A DNA stretch of 64,000 bases from Clostridia bacterium. GTDB lineage: Bacteria > Bacillota > Clostridia > Oscillospirales > Acutalibacteraceae. Positions 42,720 to 53,906 of the stretch are shown here, one piece after another (positions within the stretch are counted from its first letter, which is position 1; each line of letters begins with the position of its first letter). The notes beneath the pieces are model-generated. The model was not told the DNA's origin. It was given only the letters and a program-made list of their open reading frames with translations, and searched no databases. Both the position numbers and the translations under genes were made by a program. The stretch covers positions 186,001 through 250,000 of the forward strand of contig JAFQCH010000016.1 in assembly GCA_017416485.1 (NCBI GenBank), written 5' to 3'.

Positions 42720-43550
42720 ATGGCTATTAAAGTCTACAAACCGACTACCAACGCTCGTCGTAACATGTCGGTTACAGATTACTCTCATCTGTCAAAGGTC
42801 GCTCCCGAGAAGAGCCTTCTTGAACCCCTCAAGAAAACTTCCGGCCGCAACAGCTACGGCAGAATCACCGTTCGCCATCACGGCGGCGGCAACCGCAAAA
42901 AATATCGTATCATCGACTTCAAGAGAACCAAGGCAGGTGCTGCTACCGTTCTTACCCTTGAATACGATCCCAACCGTTCCGCACACATCGCTCTCGTTCA
43001 GTACGAAGACGGCACCAAGAGCTACATTCTTGCTCCCGAAGGCCTGAAGGTCAACGATGTTGTTGAAGCAGGTGCAGGCGTTGACATCAAAGTCGGTAAC
43101 GCTCTTCCCCTTGCAAACATCCCCGTAGGTACTTTCGTACACAACGTTGAACTGTATCCCGGCCGCGGCGGCCAGCTTGCAAGAGCAGCAGGTAACGCAG
43201 CACAGCTCATGGCTAAAGAAGGCGTTTATGCTCTTCTTCGTCTTCCCTCCGGTGAACAGAGAAACGTTCCCGCACAGTGCATGGCTACCATCGGCACCGT
43301 CAGCAACGCTGATCACATCAACGTTAAGATCGGTAAAGCAGGTCGTACCCGTCACATGGGAATCCGTCCCACAGTCCGCGGTTCTGTTATGAACCCCTGT
43401 GACCACCCCCACGGTGGTGGTGAAGGCAAGTCCCCCATCGGCCGTCCCGGCCCTGTTACTCCCTGGGGCAAGCCCGCACTTGGCTACAAGACTCGTGCAA
43501 AGCATAAGCGTTCCGACAAGCTGATTGTCAAGCGCCGCAATGCGAAATAA
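42720..43550 (+). CDS. rplB: Large ribosomal subunit protein uL2
   Basis: 276 residues. Contains the highly conserved [17 protein letters not shown] and the C-terminal [16 protein letters not shown] with the His important for peptidyl transfer. Preceded by a 99-bp spacer after rplW. Confidence 0.97.
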   Translation: MAIKVYKPTTNARRNMSVTDYSHLSKVAPEKSLLEPLKKTSGRNSYGRITVRHHGGGNRKKYRIIDFKRTKAGAATVLTLEYDPNRSAHIALVQYEDGTKSYILAPEGLKVNDVVEAGAGVDIKVGNALPLANIPVGTFVHNVELYPGRGGQLARAAGNAAQLMAKEGVYALLRLPSGEQRNVPAQCMATIGTVSNADHINVKIGKAGRTRHMGIRPTVRGSVMNPCDHPHGGGEGKSPIGRPGPVTPWGKPALGYKTRAKHKRSDKLIVKRRNAK

Positions 43551-43571
43551 GCGGAAAGGAGACAATAAATA

Positions 43572-43853
43572 ATGGGTAGAAGCGTTAAAAAAGGACCTTT
43601 TGTGCAGCCCAAACTGCTTGAAAGAGTCGAAAAAATGAATCAGAATGGCGAAAAGATCGTCCTCAAGACGTGGAGCCGCAGCTCTACGATCTTCCCCGAA
43701 TTTGTTGGTCACACCTTTGCCGTTCACGACGGACGCAAGCATGTTCCGGTATATGTTACCGAAGACATGGTAGGTCACAAACTCGGCGAATTTGCTCCGA
43801 CCAGAACCTTCAGAGGTCACGCCGGCAGCAAAACTTCCAACAACGGTAAATAA
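43572..43853 (+). CDS. rpsS: Small ribosomal subunit protein uS19
   Basis: 93 residues, starting [11 protein letters not shown], with the conserved [20 protein letters not shown]. Normal length and order. Confidence 0.97.
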   Translation: MGRSVKKGPFVQPKLLERVEKMNQNGEKIVLKTWSRSSTIFPEFVGHTFAVHDGRKHVPVYVTEDMVGHKLGEFAPTRTFRGHAGSKTSNNGK

Positions 43854-43875
43854 TCGGTCGAAAGGAGTGTAAATT

Positions 43876-44214
43876 ATGGAATCAAGAGCAAAAGCGACTT
43901 TTGTGCGTATCGCTCCCAGAAAGGTGCAGATCGTTCTGGACCTGATCCGCAACAAGCCCGCAGATGAAGCTATGGCAATCCTGAATTTCACGCCCAAGGC
44001 CGCGTGTGAACCGCTTGCAAAGCTTCTTAAGTCCGCAATCGCAAATGCGGAACATAACTACAATATGGATACCGACAGACTTTATGTTGCAGAATGCAGC
44101 GTATGTCAGGGTCCCACCCTCAAGAGAATCAGACCGAGAGCACACGGCCGTGCGTTCAGAATCAACAAGAAGACGTCGCACATCACCCTTGTACTCAAGG
44201 AAATTGAGGAATAA
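43876..44214 (+). CDS. rplV: Large ribosomal subunit protein uL22
   Basis: 112 residues. The beta-hairpin loop that reaches the exit tunnel is present ([20 protein letters not shown]). Macrolide-resistance insertions are not seen. Confidence 0.97.
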   Translation: MESRAKATFVRIAPRKVQIVLDLIRNKPADEAMAILNFTPKAACEPLAKLLKSAIANAEHNYNMDTDRLYVAECSVCQGPTLKRIRPRAHGRAFRINKKTSHITLVLKEIEE

Positions 44215-44234
44215 GCGGGGAGGAGGAATAAACA

Positions 44235-44933
44235 ATGGGTCAGAAAATTAATCCTACCGGTTTGAGAATCGGTGTCATCAAGGATTGGGAATCCCGCTGG
44301 TATGCAAACAAGGCTACCTTCGGCGACACCCTCGTAGCAGATTACAACGTTCGTGAATACCTCCTCAAGTCCCTCGAGTCCGCAGGTGTTCCGAAAATCG
44401 AAATTGAGCGCGACCCCAAGAGAGTCCGCATCAACATCCACTGCGCAAAGCCCGGCATGGTTATCGGCAGAGGCGGTGCTGAAATCGAAAAGATCAAGGC
44501 AACCTGCAAGAAGATGCTCGGCGGCGACAAGGAAGTTTACATCAACATCATCGAAATCAAGCAGCCCGACCTCAATGCTCAGCTCGTAGCAGAAAAGATC
44601 GCTCTGCAGCTCGAAAAGCGTGTATCCTTCCGTCGTGCAGTCAAGCAGGCTATCGGCAGCACCATGAGACTCGGCGCAAGAGGTATCAAGATCCAGGTCG
44701 CAGGCAGACTCGGCGGCGCTGAAATTGCTCGTACCGAAACCTACAAAGAAGGTACGATCCCGCTTCAGACCATCAGAGCTGACATCGACTACGGTGTAAC
44801 AGAAGCCAAGACCACTTACGGTCGTATCGGCGTTAAAGTTTGGCTGTACAGCGGCGAAGTCCTTCACGAAGGCCGTGCCCGCAACAACAACCAGAGAAGA
44901 AACAACAATCAGAGAAGAGACAGGAGGGCGTAA
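44235..44933 (+). CDS. rpsC: Small ribosomal subunit protein uS3
   Basis: 232 residues. N-terminal [19 protein letters not shown], a KH domain with [13 protein letters not shown], and a repetitive basic tail ([16 protein letters not shown]) longer than in many species. Confidence 0.97.
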   Translation: MGQKINPTGLRIGVIKDWESRWYANKATFGDTLVADYNVREYLLKSLESAGVPKIEIERDPKRVRINIHCAKPGMVIGRGGAEIEKIKATCKKMLGGDKEVYINIIEIKQPDLNAQLVAEKIALQLEKRVSFRRAVKQAIGSTMRLGARGIKIQVAGRLGGAEIARTETYKEGTIPLQTIRADIDYGVTEAKTTYGRIGVKVWLYSGEVLHEGRARNNNQRRNNNQRRDRRA

Positions 44934-44935
44934 AG

Positions 44936-45364
44936 ATGTTATTGCCTAAGCGTGTAAAATACCGCAGACAGCAAAGAGGTCGCCTTAAGGGCGAAGCACA
45001 TCGCGGCAATAAGGTTAACTACGGCGATTTTGGTCTTGTGGCTTGCGAGCCCGCATGGATCACCTCCAACCAGATCGAAGCAGCCCGTATTGCCATGACC
45101 AGATCCATTAAGCGTGGCGGTCAGGTTTGGATTAAAATCTTCCCCGATAAGCCCATCACCGAAAAGCCTGCTGAAACCCGAATGGGTTCCGGTAAAGGTT
45201 CTCCGGAATACTGGGTAGCAGTTGTAAAGCCCGGCAGAGTCATGTTTGAAATCGCCGGTGTTGAGGAAGCTCAGGCTCGTGAAGCTCTGCGTCTTGCAGC
45301 AGCTAAACTGCCTATCAAGTGTAAAGTATTGACCAAGGAAGAACAGGGTGGTGAGCAAGAATGA
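44936..45364 (+). CDS. rplP: Large ribosomal subunit protein uL16
   Basis: 142 residues. Start at 44936, two bases after the rpsC stop, gives the usual [19 protein letters not shown]. The stop overlaps the rpmC ATG. Confidence 0.97.
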   Translation: MLLPKRVKYRRQQRGRLKGEAHRGNKVNYGDFGLVACEPAWITSNQIEAARIAMTRSIKRGGQVWIKIFPDKPITEKPAETRMGSGKGSPEYWVAVVKPGRVMFEIAGVEEAQAREALRLAAAKLPIKCKVLTKEEQGGEQE

Positions 45365-45564
45365 AAGCCAGTGAAATCAGAGCAATGACCATCGAAGCGA
45401 TGGACGCTGAACTCCTTAAACTCAAGGAAGAGCTTTTCAATCTGCGCTTCCAGCAAGCCATCAACCAGCTTGACAACCCGATGCGCATCAGCGCCGTCAA
45501 GAAAGATATCGCCCGTATCCTTACGGTTAAGCGCGACATCGAACTGCACGGCAAGGATGCCTGA
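45361..45564 (+). CDS. rpmC: Large ribosomal subunit protein uL29
   Basis: 67 residues, two-helix protein with [23 protein letters not shown]. Four-base overlap with rplP. Confidence 0.96.
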   Translation: MKASEIRAMTIEAMDAELLKLKEELFNLRFQQAINQLDNPMRISAVKKDIARILTVKRDIELHGKDA

Positions 45565-45583
45565 GTCAAGGGAGGAAGCATAA

Positions 45584-45838
45584 ATGGAACGTAATTTGAG
45601 AAAAACCCGCGTCGGTATTGTTAAGAGCGACAAAATGGACAAGACAGTTGTTGTCGCTGTTCAGGATAAGGTTCGCCATCCTCTTTACAAGAAGATCGTT
45701 AACCGTACCATCAATCTTAAGGCACACGACGAAAACAACGAATGCGGTATCGGTGACCGTGTTCTTCTGATGGAAACCAGACCCCTCTCCAAAGATAAGA
45801 GATGGCGTGTGGTTGAAATCATCGAAAAAGCTAAATAA
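45584..45838 (+). CDS. rpsQ: Small ribosomal subunit protein uS17
   Basis: 84 residues, [21 protein letters not shown] and the family [19 protein letters not shown]. Preceded by GGGAGG. Confidence 0.97.
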   Translation: MERNLRKTRVGIVKSDKMDKTVVVAVQDKVRHPLYKKIVNRTINLKAHDENNECGIGDRVLLMETRPLSKDKRWRVVEIIEKAK

Positions 45839-45852
45839 GAAGGAGGCACATT

Positions 45853-46221
45853 ATGATTCAGCAACAGACTTTACTCAAAGTCGCCGATAACACCGGTGCT
45901 AAGGAGCTTATGTGCATCCGCGTACTCGGCGGTACCGGCAGAAAATATGCCAATATCGGTGACGTTGTAGTCGCTTCTGTTAAAAAGGCTACTCCCGGCG
46001 GCGTTGTGAAAAAGGGTGATGTCGTGAAGGCAGTCATCGTTCGCTCCGCAAAGGGTGTCCGCAGAGACGACGGAACCTATATCCGCTTTGATGAAAATGC
46101 AGCCGTTATTATCCAGGCTGACAAGAACCCCAAGGGTACCCGTATTTTTGGGCCTGTGGCAAGAGAACTTCGTGACCATGAATACACCAAGATTCTCTCC
46201 CTCGCTCCCGAAGTACTTTAA
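45853..46221 (+). CDS. rplN: Large ribosomal subunit protein uL14
   Basis: 122 residues, [21 protein letters not shown] start and [20 protein letters not shown] end. Full length. Confidence 0.97.
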   Translation: MIQQQTLLKVADNTGAKELMCIRVLGGTGRKYANIGDVVVASVKKATPGGVVKKGDVVKAVIVRSAKGVRRDDGTYIRFDENAAVIIQADKNPKGTRIFGPVARELRDHEYTKILSLAPEVL

Positions 46222-46235
46222 TTCGGAGGTGCGCA

Positions 46236-46562
46236 ATGAGTAATAAAGTTCATGTTAAGACCGGCGATACCGTTATGGTTATCAACGGCAAAGACAGAGG
46301 CAAGACCGGCAAGGTTCTGCAGGTCAGCCCCTCCGAAGGCAAGGTCATTGTTGAAGGTATCAACATTGTCACCAAGCATGTGAAGCCCCGCAGAATGGGT
46401 GAGGCCGGCGGCCGTATCGAGGCTGAAAGCGCTCTCTACGCAGACAAGGTTCAGCTTGTTTGCCCCAAGTGCGGCAAGGCTGTCAGAGTCGGTCACCAGA
46501 TCGATTCCAAGGGCAACAAAGTTCGCGTCTGCAAAAATAAAGATTGCGGCGCACAGTTTTAA
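46236..46562 (+). CDS. rplX: Large ribosomal subunit protein uL24
   Basis: 108 residues with a KOW motif (VKTGDTVMVINGKDRGKTGKV). The C-terminal part has four Cys (CPKCGKAVR ... CKNKDCGAQF) that could hold a zinc ion, as in some bacterial L24 forms. Confidence 0.96.
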   Translation: MSNKVHVKTGDTVMVINGKDRGKTGKVLQVSPSEGKVIVEGINIVTKHVKPRRMGEAGGRIEAESALYADKVQLVCPKCGKAVRVGHQIDSKGNKVRVCKNKDCGAQF

Positions 46563-46580
46563 TGAGGGAGGACGATTCTA

Positions 46581-47120
46581 ATGGCAAGACTTAAAGAAAT
46601 GTACAAAGCCGACGTCGCTCCGGCTCTCATGAAGAAATTCAACTACAAGAGCGTTATGCAGATTCCGAAGATTGACAAGGTCGTTGTCAACGTCGGCTGC
46701 GGCGAAGCCCGTGAAAATCCGAAGGCTCTCGATGCCATCTGCGGCGATATCGCACAGATCACCGGTCAGAAACCCGTTGTCTGCCTGGCAAAGAAGTCCG
46801 TCGCTAATTTCAAGCTTCGTGAAGGTATGCCCAACGGTGTTAAGGTTACGCTCAGAGGCGAAAAGATGTACGAGTTCCTCGACAGATTCTTTAACCTCGC
46901 TCTTCCGAGAGTGCGTGACTTCAGAGGTATCAACCCCAACTCCTTCGACGGCAGAGGCAACTACGCTGTCGGTATCAAGGAACAGCTGATTTTCCCCGAA
47001 ATCGACTACGATAAGATCGACAAAGTCCGCGGTATGGACATCTGCATCGTCACTACCGCACAGACAGACGAAGAAGCCAGAGAACTTCTTGCTCTCATGG
47101 GCGCTCCGTTTGCTAAATAA
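46581..47120 (+). CDS. rplE: Large ribosomal subunit protein uL5
   Basis: 179 residues, conserved [22 protein letters not shown] and [15 protein letters not shown]. Binds 5S rRNA. Confidence 0.97.
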   Translation: MARLKEMYKADVAPALMKKFNYKSVMQIPKIDKVVVNVGCGEARENPKALDAICGDIAQITGQKPVVCLAKKSVANFKLREGMPNGVKVTLRGEKMYEFLDRFFNLALPRVRDFRGINPNSFDGRGNYAVGIKEQLIFPEIDYDKIDKVRGMDICIVTTAQTDEEARELLALMGAPFAK

Positions 47121-47134
47121 GGAGGGGAAAGATA

Positions 47135-47320
47135 ATGGCAAAGACATCTAAGAAAGTCAGTCAGGCAAGACCCGCGAAGTTTTCAACAAGAGCTTACAAC
47201 AGATGCAAGATCTGCGGAAGACCCCACGCTTACCTTCGTAAGTATGGTGTATGCCGTATCTGCTTCAGAGAACTGGCACACGCCGGCCAGATTCCCGGTG
47301 TTAAGAAAGCAAGCTGGTAA
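47135..47320 (+). CDS. rpsN: Small ribosomal subunit protein uS14, zinc-binding form
   Basis: 61 residues, the short zinc form (often called rpsZ), with CKIC and CRIC ligand pairs around [12 protein letters not shown]. Only this copy is in the window; some Firmicutes carry a zinc-free second form elsewhere. Confidence 0.97.
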   Translation: MAKTSKKVSQARPAKFSTRAYNRCKICGRPHAYLRKYGVCRICFRELAHAGQIPGVKKASW

Positions 47321-47350
47321 TTATAGCTTTAAGTAAAGGAGGTTTACGGC

Positions 47351-47749
47351 ATGCAGATTACCGATCCCATCGCTGATATGCTTACCAGAATCAGAAACGC
47401 AAATTCTGCTAAGCACGACACGGTGTCCGTCCCCGCATCCAATATGAAGAAGGCTATCGCCCAGATTCTTGTTGACGAGGGATACATTAAGAGTTTTAAA
47501 GTTGTTGACGACGGTAAGCAGGGCGTTATCGAAATCGCTCTCAAGTACGGTCCCAACAAATCCCAGGTTCTCATGGGTATACGCAGAGTTTCCAAGCCCG
47601 GCCTGCGTATTTATTCCGATGTAGAGAATATGCCGAAAGTCATGAAAGGTCTCGGCATTGCAATTCTCTCCACATCCAAGGGTATTATGACCGATAAGGA
47701 CGCTCGCAAAGCCAACATCGGCGGCGAAGTCCTTGCATATGTCTGGTAA
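47351..47749 (+). CDS. rpsH: Small ribosomal subunit protein uS8
   Basis: 132 residues, [17 protein letters not shown] start and [14 protein letters not shown] end. AGGAGG upstream. S8 is the usual spc operon regulator in other bacteria. Confidence 0.97.
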   Translation: MQITDPIADMLTRIRNANSAKHDTVSVPASNMKKAIAQILVDEGYIKSFKVVDDGKQGVIEIALKYGPNKSQVLMGIRRVSKPGLRIYSDVENMPKVMKGLGIAILSTSKGIMTDKDARKANIGGEVLAYVW

Positions 47750-47763
47750 GGAGGTACAAAGGG

Positions 47764-48309
47764 ATGTCTCGTATTGGCAGAAAGCCCATTACAGTTCCGG
47801 CAGGTGTTGACGTCACCATCGACGGCAATGCAGTCACCGTTAAAGGTCCCAAGGGTACTCTTTCCGGAACATTCAACAGCAACATGAGCATCGAGCTTGA
47901 TGCCGGCGTTATCACTGTTTCCCGTCCCAACGATGAAAAGGAAAACAGAGCTCTGCACGGCCTCACTCGTACCCTCATCAGCAACATGGTCGAAGGCGTA
48001 AGCAACGGCTTCAAAAAGGAACTTGAAATTGTCGGTGTCGGTTACCGTGCCGCAATGGAAGGCAAGAGCGTTGTTCTTACCATCGGCTATTCCCACCCGG
48101 TGAAGATGGATCCGCCCGAAGGTGTGACCATCGAAGTACCCGCTCCGAACAAGATCGTCGTTTCCGGTGCTGACAAGCAGGTCGTAGGACAGTTCGCTTG
48201 TGAGATTCGTGCGGTTCGCCCGCCCGAACCCTACAAGGGCAAAGGCATCAAGTATGCTGATGAAGTCGTACGTCGCAAGGAAGGCAAGTCCGGTAAGGGC
48301 GGCAAATAA
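47764..48309 (+). CDS. rplF: Large ribosomal subunit protein uL6
   Basis: 181 residues, [14 protein letters not shown] start and [17 protein letters not shown] near the end. Normal length. Confidence 0.97.
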   Translation: MSRIGRKPITVPAGVDVTIDGNAVTVKGPKGTLSGTFNSNMSIELDAGVITVSRPNDEKENRALHGLTRTLISNMVEGVSNGFKKELEIVGVGYRAAMEGKSVVLTIGYSHPVKMDPPEGVTIEVPAPNKIVVSGADKQVVGQFACEIRAVRPPEPYKGKGIKYADEVVRRKEGKSGKGGK

Positions 48310-48327
48310 GATAAGGAGTGAACGAAT

Positions 48328-48687
48328 ATGGTAAACAGACCTAATACTGCTAAGGCAAGACAGCAGCGCCATAAGAGAGTTCGTGGCAAGATCCACGGCA
48401 CAGCTGCTTGTCCCCGTCTGAATGTTTTCCGCTCCCTGAAGCACATCTACGCTCAGCTCATCGATGATGATAAGGGTGTCACTCTCGCCGCTGCTTCCAC
48501 AGTCGAGAAGGATTTCGCTGAATACGGCGGAAACATCGATGCCGCCAAGAAGGTTGGCAAACTGCTTGCAGAAAGAGCCGTTGCAAATGGCATTGAAGAA
48601 TGCGTATTTGACCGCGGCGGTTACATCTATCACGGCCGTGTACAAGGCTTGGCAGAAGGCGCCCGTGAGGGCGGCCTGAAGTTCTAA
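48328..48687 (+). CDS. rplR: Large ribosomal subunit protein uL18
   Basis: 119 residues, [20 protein letters not shown] and [13 protein letters not shown]. 5S rRNA-binding. Confidence 0.97.
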   Translation: MVNRPNTAKARQQRHKRVRGKIHGTAACPRLNVFRSLKHIYAQLIDDDKGVTLAAASTVEKDFAEYGGNIDAAKKVGKLLAERAVANGIEECVFDRGGYIYHGRVQGLAEGAREGGLKF

Positions 48688-48706
48688 CGAGAAGGAGGAA
48701 ACAATT

Positions 48707-49219
48707 TTGGCCAGATTTGATTCTCAGAACAGAGAAAACAACAGCGAATACATCGAAAGAGTTGTCGCGATCAACCGTGTTTCCAAAACCGTTAAGGGCG
48801 GCCGTGTCATGAAGTTCTCGGCTCTCGTAGTCGTAGGCGACGGCAAAGGCACCATCGGCTTCGGTCTCGGTAAATCCAACGAAGTTCCGGATGCTATCCG
48901 CAAGGGCATCGAAGATGCAAAGAAGAATCTTACTAAGGTTGCACTCAAGGGTACAACCATCCCGCACGAAGTCATCGGCAAGTTCGGCGCAGGCGTCGTT
49001 CTTATGAAGCCCGCTGCCCCCGGTACCGGTGTTATCGCCGGCGGCCCGGTTCGTGCAGTTGTTGAGACCGTTGGTATCAAGGATATCCGTACGAAAGCTC
49101 TTCGTTCGAACAATCCCTGCAACGTCGTCAGAGCAACCCTCAACGGACTTATGCAGCTTCGCAACGCAGAAGATGTTGCAGCTACCAGAGGCAAGTCCGT
49201 AAGCGAAATTTTAGGTTAA
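48707..49219 (+). CDS. rpsE: Small ribosomal subunit protein uS5
   Basis: 170 residues. Initiation is at TTG (AAGGAGG nine bases upstream); no ATG fits. Conserved [20 protein letters not shown] and [14 protein letters not shown] [10 protein letters not shown] are intact. Confidence 0.96.
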   Translation: MARFDSQNRENNSEYIERVVAINRVSKTVKGGRVMKFSALVVVGDGKGTIGFGLGKSNEVPDAIRKGIEDAKKNLTKVALKGTTIPHEVIGKFGAGVVLMKPAAPGTGVIAGGPVRAVVETVGIKDIRTKALRSNNPCNVVRATLNGLMQLRNAEDVAATRGKSVSEILG

Positions 49220-49232
49220 GGAGTGTGCAGTC

Positions 49233-49412
49233 ATGGCAGAAATCAAAATTAAGCTCGCAAAGAGCCTGATCGGCACTAAAAAGGACCAGATTGCCACCGC
49301 TAACTCTCTCGGTCTTCGCAAAATCGGCGACGTCACCGTTCAGCCCGACAATGCACAGACCAGAGGTAAAATTCATAAGATCGGTTTCCTTCTCGAGGTT
49401 ACTGAAGCGTAA
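49233..49412 (+). CDS. rpmD: Large ribosomal subunit protein uL30
   Basis: 59 residues, starting [20 protein letters not shown] and containing SLGLRKIG and the end [14 protein letters not shown] upstream. Lies between rpsE and rplO as expected. Confidence 0.95.
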   Translation: MAEIKIKLAKSLIGTKKDQIATANSLGLRKIGDVTVQPDNAQTRGKIHKIGFLLEVTEA

Positions 49413-49433
49413 GAGCAGAAAGGACGACTTATT

Positions 49434-49877
49434 ATGAAATTGCACGAGTTATCGCCTGCTCCCGGTTCCAACGTTCCGGTAAAGCGTATAGGCAGAGGTC
49501 CCGCATCCGGTCAGGGCAAAACCGCCGGTAAGGGTCATAAGGGTCAGAAGGCAAGAGCCGGCCGCGGTATGAATCCCGGCTTCGAAGGCGGCCAGATGCC
49601 CCTCCAGAGAAGACTTCCCAAGAGAGGTTTCAACAATATTTTCGCTAAGGAAATCGCAATTGTTAACCTGTCTGCTCTTGAAGAAGCTTTCGAAAACGGC
49701 GCCGTCATCGACACTGAGGCTCTCCTGAGCAGCGGTCTTGTCAAGAAAGAACTTGACGGTATCAAAGTTCTTGGCCACGGCGAACTGACCAAGAAGTTCA
49801 CTGTTAAGGCCAACGCATTCTCCAAATCCGCAAAGGAAAAGATTGAAGCAGCAGGCGGCACTGCCGAAGTTATCTGA
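49434..49877 (+). CDS. rplO: Large ribosomal subunit protein uL15
   Basis: 147 residues, [20 protein letters not shown] with the Gly-rich [18 protein letters not shown] segment and [13 protein letters not shown]. Normal. Confidence 0.97.
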   Translation: MKLHELSPAPGSNVPVKRIGRGPASGQGKTAGKGHKGQKARAGRGMNPGFEGGQMPLQRRLPKRGFNNIFAKEIAIVNLSALEEAFENGAVIDTEALLSSGLVKKELDGIKVLGHGELTKKFTVKANAFSKSAKEKIEAAGGTAEVI

Positions 49878-49927
49878 TTGCATCTCAATCTTGAATTCTA
49901 AACGGAAAAGGAAGGAGCGTGTCAACT

Positions 49928-51253
49928 ATGTTAAAAACAGTTATCAACGCATGGAAGATCCCGGATCTGCGTAAGAAGATTGTCTACACGATTTTCATTC
50001 TCTTCCTGTTCAGACTCGGTTGTGCGGTTCCCGTTCCGTTCGTCGATATTACCGAAGGACTTGCAGCGGGCGCAGAAGGTACTTTCATCAGCTACCTTAC
50101 CATGCTGACCGGTGATGCTTTTAACTATGGTCGCTTGTTTGCTCTGGGTATCACACCCTACATCAACGCTTCCATTATTATTGAGCTTCTCACCGTTGCC
50201 ATTCCAGCTCTCGGCAATCTTGCCAAAGAGGGTGAAGAAGGCCGCAAGAAGATGGGTGTCATCACTCGTTATGTCACCGTCGGTCTTGCTCTTCTCCAGA
50301 GTATCGCTTTCTTCGTATACATCTGGAGTTCCGGCACAATGCTTACCACTGACCACGCAGGCAATCCCTACACAGGTTTTGCCGCTGTCTTCCAGGGTCT
50401 TGTCGTTATTCTGACACTGACCGCCGGCAGCACCGTCGTCATGTGGCTCGGCGAACAGATCAACAACAAAGGTATCGGCAACGGTATCTCCCTGATTTTG
50501 TTCGCAGGCATCGTATCCCGCATCCCCACGATCCTCTATCAGTTGATCATGACTGCTTATCAGCAGGGTTCGTGGTACTATCTGATCGTTCCGATCGCAT
50601 TCATCTCTCTGCTTGGCATGATCGTTTTCATCTGCTGGATGGACGGCGCAGAACGCAGAATTCCCATTCAGTATGCCAAGAGAGTTGTCGGCCGTAAGAT
50701 GTACGGCGGCCAGAGCTCGAATATTCCGCTGAAGGTTAACCTTTCCGGTGTTCTTCCGGTCATCTTCGCAAGCTCTATTCTGTCCCTGCCTCCCACAATT
50801 GAAATGTTTGTTGAAAGCAAACTCAAGGACGGCGGCTTCGGTCAGACCTTCTTCGGTTGGTTCCATAACACTTCTCCGGTGTACGCAGTGATCTACTTCC
50901 TGTTGATCATCTTCTTTGCATACTTCTATGCATCGATTCAGTACAATCCGATTGAAATGGCTAACAACCTGGCAAAGAACAGCGGCGTTATCCCCGGTAT
51001 CCGTACCGGCCGTCCCACAGCGGACTACATCGCCAAGGTTCTTTCCAAACTCATCCTTCTGGGTGCACTGCTTCTCAGTGTCGTAGCTCTTTACCCGGTT
51101 CTCTTCACAGACATCACCACTTTGGTAGAATTCCCGGTCAACGTATCCATCGGCGGTACTTCGATCATCATTCTTGTCGGTGTTGCTCTTGAAACCGTAA
51201 GACAGCTCGAAAGCCAGATGATGATGCGTCACTACAAGGGCTTCCTTGATTAA
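49928..51253 (+). CDS. secY: Protein translocase subunit SecY
   Basis: 441 residues, ten membrane helices. GKKIVYTIF-like start region, NKGIGNGISLILFAGI and RRIPIQYAKR are diagnostic. The ATG at 49928 is preferred because AAGGAG is about ten bases upstream; a GTG at 49919 is too close to that site. Forms the SecYEG channel. Confidence 0.97.
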   Translation: MLKTVINAWKIPDLRKKIVYTIFILFLFRLGCAVPVPFVDITEGLAAGAEGTFISYLTMLTGDAFNYGRLFALGITPYINASIIIELLTVAIPALGNLAKEGEEGRKKMGVITRYVTVGLALLQSIAFFVYIWSSGTMLTTDHAGNPYTGFAAVFQGLVVILTLTAGSTVVMWLGEQINNKGIGNGISLILFAGIVSRIPTILYQLIMTAYQQGSWYYLIVPIAFISLLGMIVFICWMDGAERRIPIQYAKRVVGRKMYGGQSSNIPLKVNLSGVLPVIFASSILSLPPTIEMFVESKLKDGGFGQTFFGWFHNTSPVYAVIYFLLIIFFAYFYASIQYNPIEMANNLAKNSGVIPGIRTGRPTADYIAKVLSKLILLGALLLSVVALYPVLFTDITTLVEFPVNVSIGGTSIIILVGVALETVRQLESQMMMRHYKGFLD

Positions 51254-51263
51254 GGAGACGCGT

Positions 51264-51896
51264 ATGAAAATAATTTTCCTCGGCGCCCCCGGTGCAGGCA
51301 AAGGCACACAGGCTGAGATCGTAGCTGAAAAGCTTGCGATTCCGACCATCTCCACGGGCAACATCATCCGTGAGGCTCTTCGCACCGGGACCCCCATGGG
51401 GCTCAAGGCGAAATCTTTTATCGAAGCCGGTCAGCTCGTTCCTGATGAAGTCGTCATCGGTATCATCCGCGACAGGCTCGCAGCAGACGACTGCGCAAAC
51501 GGTTTCATTCTTGACGGTTTTCCGAGAACCATTCCGCAGGCCGCAGCGCTTGACGAAATGGGCATCGCAATCGACAAGGTGATCGACATCGAAGTTGCAG
51601 ACGAACGCATCGTTGCCCGTATGTCCGGCAGACGTGTCTGCCCCAAGTGCGGCGCTACCTACCACACCGAGTACAAGAAACCCGCTGTGGACGGCGTATG
51701 CAACAACTGTTCGGAAGCTCTTATCATCCGTAAGGACGACGAGCCCGAAACAGTTCTTGAGAGATTGAAGATCTACCACGCCGAAACAGAACCACTCAAG
51801 GATTACTATGCAAACAAGGGTATCCTTCGCATAGTAGAGGGACAGGAAGAAGTTGCTGATACAACTGCCCTGACCCTGAAAGCGGTGGAGGAATAA
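51264..51896 (+). CDS. adk: Adenylate kinase
   Basis: 210 residues. P-loop GAPGAGKGTQAE, DGFPRTIPQA and a LID domain with four Cys (CPKCG ... CNNC) that binds zinc, common in Firmicutes. Start at 51264 after AAGGAG. Converts ATP and AMP to two ADP. Confidence 0.97.
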   Translation: MKIIFLGAPGAGKGTQAEIVAEKLAIPTISTGNIIREALRTGTPMGLKAKSFIEAGQLVPDEVVIGIIRDRLAADDCANGFILDGFPRTIPQAAALDEMGIAIDKVIDIEVADERIVARMSGRRVCPKCGATYHTEYKKPAVDGVCNNCSEALIIRKDDEPETVLERLKIYHAETEPLKDYYANKGILRIVEGQEEVADTTALTLKAVEE

Positions 51897-51899
51897 GCA

Positions 51900-52652
51900 A
51901 TGGGTATTGTGCTGAAATCGCAAAAAGAAATTGAACTTATGCGTGAGGCAGGAAGAATTTCCGCCACGGCACTCAAAATCGCGGGGGAGGCCGTCCAACC
52001 CGGTATCACAACCGCAGAAATCGACAAGATCGCTTATGACTACATTATCAGTCAGAACGCGAAACCGAATTTTCTGAATTATAACGGTTTCCCTGCAACC
52101 TGCTGCATTTCCATCAATAATGAGGTCATTCACGGCATTCCGGACAGAAAACACATCATTCGCGAAGGCGATATCGTCAGCATAGACCTTGGTGCTGTTT
52201 ATCAGGGCTATCACGGCGACAATGCTGCCACTTTCGCTTGCGGGAAAATCTCTCCCGAAGCGCAGCGGCTGTGCGACACCACAAGAGAAGCACTTTACAT
52301 AGGGCTTACAAAGTGTGTTGCTGGCGGCAGACTCGGTGATATCGGCTCTGCAATCTATGAGTACTGTGCGGCAAGAGGCTACGGTGTTGTTCGTTCCTAT
52401 ACGGGACACGGCATCGGCACTAAGCTCCATGAAGACCCGTCGGTCCCCAATTACGGTGCACCCAACCGCGGTGCCCGCCTGTTCCCCGGCATGACTTTAG
52501 CGATCGAACCGATGATCAACGAGGGAACGCATGACGTAAAAGTTCTGGATAACGACTGGACGGTCGTTACCGCAGACGGTAAACTGTCTGCTCACTTTGA
52601 ACATACCGTCGCTGTCACAAAAGGCGACTGTCTGATTCTGACACAGCCGTGA
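51900..52652 (+). CDS. map: Methionine aminopeptidase type I
   Basis: 250 residues, three bases after adk. Metal ligands are recognisable: SIDLGAVYQGYHGDNAATF (two Asp), GHGIGTKLHE (His), EPMINEG (Glu) and FEHTVAVT (Glu). Removes N-terminal Met from nascent proteins. Confidence 0.97.
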   Translation: MGIVLKSQKEIELMREAGRISATALKIAGEAVQPGITTAEIDKIAYDYIISQNAKPNFLNYNGFPATCCISINNEVIHGIPDRKHIIREGDIVSIDLGAVYQGYHGDNAATFACGKISPEAQRLCDTTREALYIGLTKCVAGGRLGDIGSAIYEYCAARGYGVVRSYTGHGIGTKLHEDPSVPNYGAPNRGARLFPGMTLAIEPMINEGTHDVKVLDNDWTVVTADGKLSAHFEHTVAVTKGDCLILTQP

Positions 52653-52702
52653 CGCCGACAAAGGTATCGCTCGCAACCCATAATAAATTGGAGGTAAAGT
52701 GA

Positions 52703-52921
52703 ATGTCTAAGCAGGATAACATTGAAATTGAAGGGATCGTAGTAGAAGCTCTCCCGAATGCTACCTTCCAGGTTGAACTGGAAAACGGTAAGCAGATTTT
52801 GGCCCATATCTCCGGCAAACTGCGCATGAACTACATCCGCATTCTTCCCGGTGATAAGGTAACGGTCGAGTTATCGCCCTACGACCTTACCAGAGGCCGC
52901 ATTACATGGCGTTCCAAATAA
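52703..52921 (+). CDS. infA: Translation initiation factor IF-1
   Basis: 72 residues, one OB fold ([20 protein letters not shown] ... GRITWRSK). GGAGG upstream. Standard spc-alpha position. Confidence 0.97.
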   Translation: MSKQDNIEIEGIVVEALPNATFQVELENGKQILAHISGKLRMNYIRILPGDKVTVELSPYDLTRGRITWRSK

Positions 52922-52943
52922 GGAAAAATTAGGAGGTAACACA

Positions 52944-53057
52944 ATGAAAGTCAGACCTTCTGTCAAGAAAATGTGCGAGAAGTGCAAAGTTATCAAGCGC
53001 AAGGGCAAAATCATGGTTATCTGTGAAAACCCCAAGCATAAGCAGCGCCAGGGCTAA
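52944..53057 (+). CDS. rpmJ: Large ribosomal subunit protein bL36
   Basis: 37 residues: [20 protein letters not shown] and an end in [11 protein letters not shown], with the CxxC ... C ... H zinc ligands. AGGAGG seven bases before the ATG. Confidence 0.96.
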   Translation: MKVRPSVKKMCEKCKVIKRKGKIMVICENPKHKQRQG

Positions 53058-53102
53058 AACTAAGACCCTGTGTAAAAACCTAAATGGAGGTGCAACTGAC
53101 AA

Positions 53103-53471
53103 ATGGCGCGTATTTCAGGCGTAGACCTTCCCAGAGATAAGAGAATCGAAATCGGTCTCACTTACATCTATGGCATCGGTCGTAAAACCGCAAGCGACAT
53201 TCTTAAAGAAACCGGAGTAGATCCCGACATCAGAGTTCGTGATCTTACCGAAGACGACGTTTCCAAACTGCGTGAATACATCGACCACAACGTTAAGGTC
53301 GAAGGTGATCTTCGCAGAGAAACCGCACTCGAAATCAAGAGATTGATCGAAATCGGCTGCTATCGCGGTGTCCGTCACCGTAAAGGCCTGCCCGTAAGAG
53401 GTCAGCGTTCCAAGACGAATGCCCGTACCCGCAAGGGCCCGAAGAAGACAATCGCTAACAAGAAGAAATAA
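53103..53471 (+). CDS. rpsM: Small ribosomal subunit protein uS13
   Basis: 122 residues, [20 protein letters not shown] start and the basic [18 protein letters not shown] end. Confidence 0.97.
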   Translation: MARISGVDLPRDKRIEIGLTYIYGIGRKTASDILKETGVDPDIRVRDLTEDDVSKLREYIDHNVKVEGDLRRETALEIKRLIEIGCYRGVRHRKGLPVRGQRSKTNARTRKGPKKTIANKKK

Positions 53472-53483
53472 GGAGGATATAGT

Positions 53484-53888
53484 ATGGCTACCAAAGCCGT
53501 CGCCAAAAAAGGCGCAACCCGCAAACGCCGCGAGCGCAAGAATATTGACCGTGGTGCAGCTCATATTCAATCCACCTTCAACAACACCATCGTCACCATT
53601 ACCGATACCCAGGGCAACGCTGTTTCTTGGGCAAGCGCAGGCGAAATGGGCTTCAGAGGCTCCAGAAAGAGCACTCCCTTCGCTGCACAGACCGCTGCTG
53701 AAACCGCTGCAAAGGCTGCTATTGAGCACGGTATGAAGACTGTTGAAGTTTATGTCAAGGGCCCCGGCCAGGGTCGTGAAGCTGCTATCAGAGCACTTCA
53801 GACTGCAGGCCTCGACGTCAGCATGATCAAGGATGTTACACCCATCCCCCACAACGGCTGCCGTCCTCCCAAAAGAAGACGTGTATAA
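53484..53888 (+). CDS. rpsK: Small ribosomal subunit protein uS11
   Basis: 134 residues, [16 protein letters not shown] and [13 protein letters not shown] end. Normal. Confidence 0.97.
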   Translation: MATKAVAKKGATRKRRERKNIDRGAAHIQSTFNNTIVTITDTQGNAVSWASAGEMGFRGSRKSTPFAAQTAAETAAKAAIEHGMKTVEVYVKGPGQGREAAIRALQTAGLDVSMIKDVTPIPHNGCRPPKRRRV

Positions 53889-53906
53889 TCAGGAGGTGTC
53901 ACAGAT

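Noticed and set aside
49233..49412. Suspected frameshift in rpmD
   Set aside because: On recount the frame from 49233 is continuous for 59 codons and matches L30 end to end.
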